The position numbers and the translations under genes were made by a program. A stretch of 64,000 nucleotides of DNA. Origin: Turnera subulata (Eukaryota; Streptophyta; Magnoliopsida; Malpighiales; Passifloraceae). The stretch's first letter is position 1, and each line of letters begins with the position of its first letter. Of the stretch, positions 56,247 to 64,000 are shown piece after piece. Location of the stretch: positions 80,048 through 144,047 of the forward strand of contig JAKUCV010002406.1 of assembly GCA_028386065.3 (NCBI GenBank). Direction: 5' to 3'. The notes beneath the pieces were generated by a model. That model had not been told where the DNA came from, searched no databases, and saw nothing but the letters and a program-made list of their open reading frames with translations.

Positions 56247-59200
56247 ATGACTAAGAAGGCCGGGCAGGGTCTTATTCCTCCGCCCATTATAGCCGGGAAG
56301 CGACACGTCATATGGCTGTGGTGGAAGCTACTCATCATCCTCTCCGTCTTCCTCTGCCTCCTCGCTCTCTTCCGCTTACACTCCCAATCCCTCTCCTCCT
56401 CTTCTTCTTCTTCTTCTTCTTCTTCTTCTTCTTCTTCTTCTTCTTCTCTTGTCGTTTCTCGCAAGCGATCTCGCGACGATTCCTTCCAAGGACCTCCCAA
56501 GCTCGCCTTCCTCTTCCTCGTCCGCCGCGACCTCCCCCTCGATTTCCTCTGGTCCACCTTCTTCGAGGTAACTCTTTCTTTTCTTTTTTACTTCCCTTTT
56601 GTTTTTAAAAACACACAAAAGATGAAGAAGAGAAAAACAATCATTTCTTCATATTTTGCAATTTTTTCCAGAACGGTGACGCCGCGAAATTCTCCATTTA
56701 CATCCACTCCGCGCCGGGATTCGAGTTCGATGAGTCCTCCACAAGGTCTCCCTTCTTCTACGGTCGCCAATTGAAGAACAGTATCCAGGTAGCCATCCCC
56801 CCACCATTCTCACTACGCTTGTTCAAATAAAATCTGCTGCAATCTATTTCTCTCTACTTATTTGCAAAAGTTATCTTCTTTTTGCACCAACGGAGAAATG
56901 ATGGTGACATGTTTGTTTCTTTGGATGGATGGTGTGTGTGTAGGTGGCTTGGGGTGAGTCAAGCATGATCCAAGCTGAAAGATTGCTACTTGCCGCTGCC
57001 TTAGATGATCCAGCCAACCAAAGATTCCTTCTTCTCTCTGATAGGTTTTTGTTGGCTTTTTCTGCAATCCTCACACTCTCTTTTTTTGATATTTCTGTTA
57101 GCAATACTGGTTACCCGCCCAGCTGATTGGTTTTTCTCTCTCTTGTATCATGGATGATTGTTTTGCAGTTGTGCGCCTCTTTACAACTTTACCTACATAT
57201 ACAACTATTTGATGGCTTCTCCTAGGAGTTTCGTGGACAGGTAGATGGAGGGCCTTTCACTTTCGTTCTTGAGGTGGAAAAAAGCACTCATTTCGTACTA
57301 TCATTCTGCTACCTTGCTCTTATTTTCCATGCGTTTCTTACAACAATTTCTAAAACCTAATTGCTCTCCGTTGTAGCTTTCTTGATGCTAAGGATGTCCG
57401 CTACAATGATAAGATGTCACCTATTATTCCCAGATCCAAATGGCGAAAAGGGTCTCAGGTTTTTTTGCTCATACTTTTACTTTTTCCTTTTTTTTTTGTA
57501 ATGTCAAACTTTTAAGTCAATACTGCCTCCGGATAAATCTAAGACTTCTGTATTTTCTGCCTAATCAGTCCTAGCAGTTGTTTATGGTTTTCCTGAGTTC
57601 ACTGGTATGTTAAACACATGAGTAAGCTACTTTTGATGTTGCATCTGATAAATTCTTCACTGGTTGGTCCAAAATATCGATCTAAAACTTGCATCAAAAG
57701 TAAAGCGGGAAGCCAGATTATCCTTTTCTTTTTCCTGCCCTGATTATGCATCCAAACATCTATATGCAGTCCATGGCAGTGCCCTTCGGAGTTGTTTCCT
57801 GACCCCGGATTTGGAAGTAGCTTTTAGTAGAATATGTTGTGTTATCACTTTTGTTGTAGTAATGTCTTGTTTCTTAGATAAAAAATCGCTGTCACTACAT
57901 GGTGCACCTAATTGTTCTTATTTTAGGACAGCAGATAGTTGCTTCATTGAGAGTAAAAGATTTATGTCTCAGCCACTTCTATGCATGACCTCTGTTCTAA
58001 AGTTAAGTCTGGTTTCTTTATTTCAGTGGATAACCTTAATCCGAAGCCATGCAGAACTGATTGTCGATGATGAGATCATATTTCCAGTTTTTCAGAAATT
58101 TTGCAAGGTATAGCCAAGCTATCATCTAAGCTTCAAAGTTTCTGTTACATATAATTGATGTGTGACGAAATTTTAGTTCTTGATTTAAGATAATACTGAA
58201 ATCAATCAAGGAAATGCATGAATCTGATTCAACTAAATGGTTTGCTATGCGAGTGTAGTGTTGTCAGTTGTTTATGTAACCAGCAAAATTTCCTCTCTTT
58301 TGTACTGTTTTCTCTATTTTCTTCACAGTTGGAAGTTAATTTGTTCTTTACTTCTTTGTATTTCTACTACTTGCAGCGACGGCCACCTATTGATTCCAGT
58401 AAAGGAAAGCTAAATATTGTAAGTAATACAAGCTTTGTCAAAGGAGGAGGATTCCTAGTTTGGCCTTTTGTTTTCTTTTGGTTTGCTGATATTCCATATA
58501 TTCTGATAGTCCAGAAGCTCTAATCCATTTTTCTGTTTTGTTTTCGAGGAATTGATGATTCATTTTCATTTGTTGCTGATTGCAGGAACTTCAAAAGCAG
58601 CATAACTGTATTCCTGATGAACACTACGTTCCAACGTTGCTTTCGGTGAGAAATTTTGTGGTTGTTGCTTTGTTGTTTTGGAATCTGTGCTGCTGCATAG
58701 TTGCTTGCTTTTATAATTTTAACCTCTTCCTTTGCACAAAAGCTTCCTCACATGATCTGTGTTTTGACATCACTAATCCTGACTCCTTACTGAGAATTCA
58801 TTGCTTCTGTTATTCGTTATTAGATGAGTGATCTGGAAGGTGAACTTGAAAGAAGAACCTTGACCTATACGGTATGGAATCTGTCTGCGACGAAAATGGA
58901 GAATAAAGGATGGCATCCCATGACATTCTCCTATGTGAATGCCAGTCCTCAAAAGATCAAGGAAATAAAGGTTACTGCTCTGCCTTTTTTCTACTAGTGT
59001 ACTTGAAACATTATTTGACAAGCATGGATGGGCTTGTTATACCATATTATCCTTCTCTCTGAAAGGCAGAAAGGCTCAAGTCTGTTCTAATTGCACAAGA
59101 CATGTTCTTTTGGGTGTCCCTATTCTTGGGAATGGCAACTGAGGGCTCAATCCTTTTCTAGCTGTTACTTGTCCATTTTGCGCTAACTGCTCTTGTATTT

Positions 59201-59428
59201 TTTTGATGCTAAACTGCTCTTGTATTATTTCTTTGTTCCATTGTACAGGCTATCAACCATGTATACTATGAGACCGAGTTCCGGACAGAATGGTGCCGTT
59301 CAAATTCAAGTTCTGTTCCTTGCTTTTTATTTGCTAGGAAGTTCTCTAGGGGAGCTGCCATGCGCCTTTTGAGTGAGGGGGTGGTTGGCCCCTTTGATGC
59401 CTCTGCATTATTAACGACAAACCCATGA
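56247..59428 (+). CDS. GT14 family glycosyltransferase (core-2/I-branching, BC10-like)
   Basis: Ten exons: 56247-56567, 56672-56788, 56944-57044, 57169-57240, 57377-57458, 58027-58107, 58377-58418, 58586-58645, 58824-58970 and 59249-59428. They give 400 residues. A type II Golgi protein: a short cytosolic start MTKKAGQG, an anchor (about 23-44, WLWWKLLIILSVFLCLLALF), then a poly-Ser stem from a CTT microsatellite. The DUF266/Branch domain carries KLAFLFLVRRDLPLDFLWST, FSIYIHSAPGFEF, VAWGESSMIQAERLLLAAAL, RFLLLSDSCAPLYNFTYIYN and SQWITLIRSHAELI, ending CFLFARKFSRGAAMRLLSEG. Rice BC10, a relative, affects cell-wall mechanics; the acceptor substrate is not defined for this group. The ATG at 56247 is preferred over 56145 because the latter adds a low-complexity Trp/Arg-rich stretch. 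Confidence 0.9.
56400..56447. repeat. Coding (CTT)n microsatellite, poly-Ser
   Basis: About 48 bp of CTT/TCT repeat inside exon 1 of the GT14 gene, encoding a run of Ser in the stem just after the membrane anchor. Length change by whole units keeps the frame. The apparent poly-Glu and poly-Arg frames on the minus strand are its shadow. Confidence 0.92.
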
Positions 59429-59695
59429 TAATGGACAGTTTTAAGCGCGACTATCTAACCATTTCAGAATACAGAGTCAGTGCAGCACCCAGATCTCCAC
59501 GTTGGACAAAGGTTACATACATAGGATAGAAGATGCTGTAAGGTTAGTATATTGAAGCAACATCGGCTGTTCTACAAATTGCAAAAAAGTTGAAGTAAAT
59601 GAGTGAAGTAGGGGGTGTATTTTTTATACCAGCATTACGGCTCCCTGCAGCTCGCAAGTGGCGGCTGGTTTAGAAATTATATTTGCGGCAGTCTA

Positions 59696-59943
59696 ATCTT
59701 TAACATCCTAGACAAAGCTCCTTGTCTGTGGCATCCACTGATGAAAAGAGTAGGAATTATTCAGAGTTCTATCAATTTTGAAACAGACTTCAATCGTCTT
59801 CTATCAGTTTTGGAAGAATAGGAATTATTTGGAGTTCTGCATCTTTAACATCCCCGTCAATGCCACTTGCTCCCTCTCGTTGTTGTGGCATCTACTGTTG
59901 TAAAGGATAGGAATCGTTCAGAGGTGTACTATCAATTATGGAA
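59696..59943. repeat. Diverged direct repeat, two copies of about 95 bp
   Basis: Unit 1 (59696-59784) and unit 2 (59841-59943) keep the same block order: ATCTTTAACATCC, a GC..CTTG segment, TGGCATC, AAGGATAGGAAT-like, TTCAGAG and ATCAATT. Substitutions and small indels separate them, so the duplication is not recent. Confidence 0.6.
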
Positions 59944-60640
59944 TTGGAACAACTTAATTAATCTTAAATGCTACAATGCAATCATGATTCGTTTATTAGC
60001 TATCTGGTAATAATCTTTGTCGTACACCATTAACTGATATCTCACCGCTATTATCTCCACTATAGAGAAAGCTGATCCTTAGTGATAATGATAGAGTTAT
60101 ACTACAGATCTGTAACTTGAGTCTTGTAGTATATAACTCGATGTAAAGCGTAGAATATTATGCAGAAAGCATTTACTTATTCAGATATTCTTTCATATTC
60201 GACTCAATTTAAACAAACTATCTGTTGACCTTTGTCTTACACAGGCTGTCACCTTGTTGCTGAGAGCATGCGTTTAATTATTCACAGATTTGGCAACACT
60301 ATACTTTGAAACTTTCATGTACTTTTGCTTCTTTTTTATGTTACATTTTTTAAGTGTCATGTGCTTGTGGCATGTGATCACATTTTTTAAAAAACTTAAT
60401 TTATTCTCGCTGTATATATATATTGTTTGTTCTGCTTATATCTGTCTAAATCTAAATCCTGGTGAGAATGATGATGTGGCATGTCAACGTGGTCACTTTA
60501 CGGGAAGTATTCATAGCGAGTAGCGACTAGTAGCGTGACATTTGTGTTAATCACAGACCAAAAAAGGGGTTGATAATGATTCGGCCTTTTATCTCACACT
60601 GATAATAATACCACATTGAGTTGAGTTGGTTACGCTTTGA

Positions 60641-60651
60641 TTAAGCACTTT
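60641..60651. repeat. LINE target-site duplication, 3' side
   Basis: TTAAGCACTTT, matching 63469-63479 exactly. Its last T residues merge with the poly(A) tail (seen as T here), so its true length could be 8 to 11 bp. Confidence 0.8.
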
Positions 60652-63468
60652 TTTTTTTTTTTTTTTTTTGGTAAAAAAGGGAATCTACATCTACATGAAT
60701 TCACGTGCAACAGTTGCGCCTACAGCATCTGCTGTCAAAACATTAAGACAAAAATTTGGTGGTTCTTCTAATAACCGAAACTCATCATCCAAAGCCAAGG
60801 CTTGTTTTGCTAACATATCAGCTGTGAAATTAGCTTCCCGGTAAATGTGGGTGCACGTGACCTTCCATGGCCGTTGCAACATGTTCCTGATGCACTCCAT
60901 TAGCGGGACTTGCTCTAAACGGCTGGCTGATGGATCATTTAGTATGTGAATAGCAGGCGCACAATCTGACTCAATGTGTAAGGATGGTATTCCCAAGTCC
61001 CAAGCAATACATAAAGCATCATAAATTGCCCAAAGTTCAGCAAATAATGGACTGCAAGGGCGAAGGTTGTGCATAAATCCTTTAACCCAGCTTCCATCTG
61101 CCATGCGAAGGACTCCTCCCGCTGCCGCTCTTCGAGTATCATGGTTAACTGCGCCGTCGGTGTTAGCTTTGATTACTCCTAACCCTGGTGGACGCCAACC
61201 TATTTCTCGAATAACAGAGATTGGCTTAACACCGGATGCCATGTGTAGTGTCTGCTCTCGATGAATTGCCGCTGCGAGAAAGAGTATGCGGTGTTGTAGA
61301 TCTGTCACCAGTGGTATGTTGGGGTTGAAGACAAAGTCATTTCGGGCTTTCCAAAATGTCCAGAGTGCTACTCCAAAAAGTAACTTCCACGGGGTGCTTG
61401 TGTTTGAGCCACACTTGATTTTGAAAGCATCAAGCATCCAGCTTTGTATGTTGTTGCCTGCAAAAAACATTGTACGTGAATTAGGATCAAGTAATTTAAT
61501 CCAAATGTCACGTACCTGTGAGCAATCACGCAGCACATGTAATGTTGTTTCAGCTTGATGATGGCATCGGGGACAAGAATCCACAGTTGACATGTGTCGA
61601 CGGACTCGATTGGCGTTTGTAAGCAGTGCATCATGAGCTGCTTCCCACAGGAAGGTTTGAATTCTGGGGATGCCTTTCCAACTCCAAACGGCTTTCCAAA
61701 TCTCATCATTAGCATATCTAGCTTCCTTAGTAATAAGATTGTAGGCCGTTTTGGTGGTGCACTCCCCCGAGCTTGAGTGATCCCAAATAACTATGTCATT
61801 ATCACCCATAAGATTGGGGGTTGGTGACATGGCTATCACTCCAAGTATGTTAGCAGGTAGATAAGGGCGCATCTTATCAATGTTCCATGTCCCATCTTCA
61901 TTCACATAAAATTGGACATCCTTGAACTTTTCTTCTTTTGGGACATTCTTTGTGACAAACTCGGATAACGGTTCTAGGCCACCTAGCCAGTTATCTGTCC
62001 AAAATCGAGCATTCTTCCCATTTCCAATGATCCATGACAATCCTTTTTGAAGTAACGGCCATGCCTTGCATAGCCCTCTCCATACATGTGAACACTGTCG
62101 CCCAACCTTCATCTCTGGTAGAAATTGGGTACCTGCACCATATTTAGCTTTAAGTAAGCGAACCCATAAAAGATCAGGCTGAGTTAAAAATTTCCAAGCT
62201 AATTTAACCAAACGAGCTTCATTTGCTTGGCGCATTTTCTTTAGTCCAAGACCGCCCTCTTCTTTTGGGCTACACACTGTATCCCAATTAACCAATGATG
62301 GCTTCCGACTGTCTTGAGTAGAACCCCAGAGAAAACTTCTTGATTTTTTGTCCACTTCATCACAAATGGTTGTTGGGACTGAAAGCATCTGCATAGCATA
62401 AGAAGGGATCGCCTGCAAGACAGACTGCGTTAGTGTAAGACGCCCTGCAAAGGAGAGAGAATGAGCTTTCCACATATTAAGTCGCTGGTCAATCTTTTCA
62501 GAAATGAATTTGAATGTTTGGATGCTAGTGCGTCCATGAATCAACGGCACCCCCAAGTACTTCCCAAGATTGTCAGTTAAAGGGATATCACACTGTTTAC
62601 TAATTGCTGACGCCAAGCCTAATGAGACATTTTTGGAGCAGTAGATCCTAGACTTGGACTTGCTAACTTTCTGCCCCGAACTAGCACAAAAGGTTTCTAG
62701 GCAATCATTTATTTCCACCGCCTGGCGAACACTCGCTTCTGCAAATAAAACTAAATCATCAACAAAAAACATGTGAGAAATTGGGGGGCAATGCCTTCCT
62801 TTAGTGAACGGTTTCCATCGTTTGGTATTAACAGAAGCATTAATAGATTGGGATAATCTTTCCAAACATAGCACAAAAATGTAAGGGGAAAGGGGATCTC
62901 CCTGTCGTAATCCACAAGAAGGGGAGAATGCCGTGGTCATTTCCCCATTCCACAAGACCTGCATAGAACTAGTCGATAAACAAAAGAGGATGAGGTCAAC
63001 AAAGACACTGGGCATTCCTATATCATGTAGAGTATCCTTTACAAAATCCCACCGGATTTTATCATAGGCTTTCTCTAAATCGATTTTGAACGCCATGAAG
63101 CCTTTATCCCCTTTCTTAATATGCATGGAATGAATCACCTCTTGTACGACTATAATATTGTCTATGATCTGTCTACCTGGGACAAAAGAAGACTGGAAAG
63201 GTAGAGTTAGTTCCGACATCAAAGGTTTGAGCCGGTTAACCAAAACTTTAGTCAAAATTTTATAAATGACAGAACATAAGCTGATAGGACGAAATTGTGC
63301 AAAACTCTCAGGTGTTGTCACTTTCGGGATTAACACTAAGAGTGTCTTGTTCAAATCTGTATCAAAACTCCCATCTCTGACTGCGTTGGAGACAAATGCG
63401 CATAGGTCTCCTTTAACAGCCTCCCAATGTTTTTGGAAAAAAGCTGCTGGAAAGTTTACAACACCTGG
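60652..63468 (-). mobile_element. 5'-truncated L1-type LINE retrotransposon
   Basis: About 2.8 kb on the minus strand. Its poly(A) tail appears as T residues at 60649-60669, and 21 bases separate the tail from the stop codon. It is flanked by matching TTAAGCACTTT at 60641-60651 and 63469-63479, the mark of target-primed reverse transcription. The element begins inside the start of the reverse transcriptase region; ORF1, the endonuclease and the N-terminal part of RT are missing. Such truncation is typical when reverse transcription stops early. The uninterrupted frame and intact duplication suggest a recent insertion. Confidence 0.93.
60691..63468 (-). CDS. LINE ORF2 fragment: reverse transcriptase, zf-RVT and RNase H
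   Basis: An open frame of 926 codons from the insertion edge (63468) to TAG at 60691-60693, with no natural start codon. Order: the RT palm starting FPAAFFQKHWEAV, then FRPISLCSVIYKILTKVL, QSSFVPGRQIIDN, IDLEKAYDKIRWDF, LRQGDPLSPYIFVLC and FVDD (codons at 62766-62755; most relatives have FADD). The thumb region has GKYLGVPLIHGR and LSFAGRLTLTQSVL. A zf-RVT segment shows CPRCHHQAETTLHVLRDC. The C-terminal RNase H has NTDGA, AELWAIYDAL, IESDC and REANFTADMLAKQAL, so its acidic residues are present. Without ORF1 and endonuclease it cannot move on its own. It is probably untranslated unless a host promoter reads it. Confidence 0.92.
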   Translation of the reverse strand, partial: PGVVNFPAAFFQKHWEAVKGDLCAFVSNAVRDGSFDTDLNKTLLVLIPKVTTPESFAQFRPISLCSVIYKILTKVLVNRLKPLMSELTLPFQSSFVPGRQIIDNIIVVQEVIHSMHIKKGDKGFMAFKIDLEKAYDKIRWDFVKDTLHDIGMPSVFVDLILFCLSTSSMQVLWNGEMTTAFSPSCGLRQGDPLSPYIFVLCLERLSQSINASVNTKRWKPFTKGRHCPPISHMFFVDDLVLFAEASVRQAVEINDCLETFCASSGQKVSKSKSRIYCSKNVSLGLASAISKQCDIPLTDNLGKYLGVPLIHGRTSIQTFKFISEKIDQRLNMWKAHSLSFAGRLTLTQSVLQAIPSYAMQMLSVPTTICDEVDKKSRSFLWGSTQDSRKPSLVNWDTVCSPKEEGGLGLKKMRQANEARLVKLAWKFLTQPDLLWVRLLKAKYGAGTQFLPEMKVGRQCSHVWRGLCKAWPLLQKGLSWIIGNGKNARFWTDNWLGGLEPLSEFVTKNVPKEEKFKDVQFYVNEDGTWNIDKMRPYLPANILGVIAMSPTPNLMGDNDIVIWDHSSSGECTTKTAYNLITKEARYANDEIWKAVWSWKGIPRIQTFLWEAAHDALLTNANRVRRHMSTVDSCPRCHHQAETTLHVLRDCSQVRDIWIKLLDPNSRTMFFAGNNIQSWMLDAFKIKCGSNTSTPWKLLFGVALWTFWKARNDFVFNPNIPLVTDLQHRILFLAAAIHREQTLHMASGVKPISVIREIGWRPPGLGVIKANTDGAVNHDTRRAAAGGVLRMADGSWVKGFMHNLRPCSPLFAELWAIYDALCIAWDLGIPSLHIESDCAPAIHILNDPSASRLEQVPLMECIRNMLQRPWKVTCTHIYREANFTADMLAKQALALDDEFRLLEEPPNFCLNVLTADAVGATVAREFM

Positions 63469-63479
63469 TTAAGCACTTT
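63469..63479. repeat. LINE target-site duplication, 5' side
   Basis: TTAAGCACTTT, identical to 60641-60651; it marks the 5' boundary of the truncated LINE. Confidence 0.85.
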
Positions 63480-64000
63480 GGCTTCGGTCGAATATGATAC
63501 ATTCTGTTGTAAAGTTTACACCTTATAACATTAAAATTTATAAGCTCAATTGGTTAAAATCTTATTTCTAACTAATGGGTTAAGGGTGATTCAAATGCTT
63601 GAATTAGCTTTTAACTACAATCTTTAGCAATGACACATTATGTGTCTCCTTCGAGAAAAACTAGTTGGGTCATACGATTCTGAATCACTCAAAATTCTCG
63701 GTCGAATTGGACTCGAATCTGGGTTGGTTTGATCTTAATAACATTAGATTTGGTGGTTAAGTGCTGTTACAAAAGTTCTCTAGGATCCAAGCCCATCTTC
63801 TTTTCTTTATGCAAACAATCCAGGCCCATCGATGTATATATAGATACTGAAGTGATTAGCAGCATATATATTATATATCAACATCTGCTTTGCCAAGTAA
63901 GGCAATTAAATATCAAAATCAATTCGCGATACGTGCATCCGAAGAAATAGGAGGTCTTTTCTAGGGTTGCATGAGTACTGCGGCCGCCTGATCCTGACAC
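63480..64000. other. Terminal spacer with a weak tRNA-like segment
   Basis: AT-rich DNA. At about 63540-63595, TAAGCTCAATTGGTTA resembles a tRNA D-arm/A-box and GGTGATTCAAATGC a decayed B-box, so a third, more degraded SINE-like repeat is possible. No gene seen. Confidence 0.35.

Larger units (their letters stand above)
59429..60651. other. Spacer between the GT14 gene and the LINE, with a diverged direct repeat
   Basis: The GT14 3' UTR and intergenic DNA. Two diverged copies of a roughly 90-100-bp unit lie at 59696-59784 and 59841-59943, sharing ATCTTTAACATCC, TGGCATC.ACTG and TAGGAAT..TTCAGAG with ATCAATT. A partial third copy of the last block sits at 59816-59840. No gene seen. Confidence 0.5.

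Noticed and set aside
56126..56557. Minus-strand frames rich in Glu or Arg opposite the GT14 first exon
   Set aside because: They are the complement of the coding CTT microsatellite and Ser-rich stem; the plus strand has a full, spliced GT14 protein.
60939..61264. Short frames on both strands within the LINE
   Set aside because: They overlap the long RT/RNase H frame in other phases and carry no domain.

Overview
This window is nuclear DNA from a flowering plant, most likely a core eudicot. It is AT-rich with many short exons, GT-AG introns and long A/T-rich spacers. It holds plant-specific families: the EBS/SHL chromatin reader, a STRUBBELIG-type receptor kinase, RbcX, OSCA channels and a plant-type O-fucosyltransferase. 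I rebuilt splicing by hand. All eight complete protein-coding host genes join at GT-AG junctions into frames divisible by three, with lengths normal for their families. That agreement is the main support for the coordinates.

Layout: (1) 25-683 (+), the 3' end of an organellar-type ribosomal protein L4 gene. (2) 2054-5214 (+), an EBS/SHL BAH-PHD histone reader. (3) 5713-6289 (-), an unrecognised reading frame broken by one stop. (4) 6915-10354 (+), an SBT2-class subtilase. (5) 10659-14450 (-), a Golgi O-fucosyltransferase-family protein, tail to tail with the subtilase. (6) 16422-22018 (-), an SRF8-like LRR receptor with a degenerate kinase. (7) 22019-27794, a gene-poor spacer with two related tRNA-derived SINE-like copies. 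(8) 27795-32857 (+), malonyl-CoA decarboxylase. (9) 33898-35261 (-), the Rubisco assembly chaperone RbcX1. (10) 39269-45891 (+), an OSCA1-type osmosensitive calcium channel. (11) 46602-53496 (+), an organellar leucyl-tRNA synthetase. (12) 56247-59428 (+), a GT14/BC10-like glycosyltransferase. (13) 60652-63468 (-), a young 5'-truncated LINE with target-site duplications and an uninterrupted RT/RNase H frame.

The genes do not form a pathway. Several serve organelles (RPL4, RbcX1, LeuRS, perhaps MCD), and two or three act in the secretory system or cell wall (O-FucT, GT14, subtilase). From memory, the order MCD-RbcX1-OSCA1-LeuRS matches Arabidopsis At4g04320-At4g04350, while EBS, SRF8 and OSCA1.2 are neighbours at At4g22120-At4g22140. 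The window therefore looks like the unfractionated ancestral order of a region that Arabidopsis duplicated and then split between two segments.

I found no CRISPR array, operon, phage or defence cassette, and none is expected here. The items most worth a second look are the interrupted antisense frame at 5.7-6.3 kb, the SINE-like pair, the MITE at 15.5 kb, the LINE and the 17-nt microexon in RbcX1.
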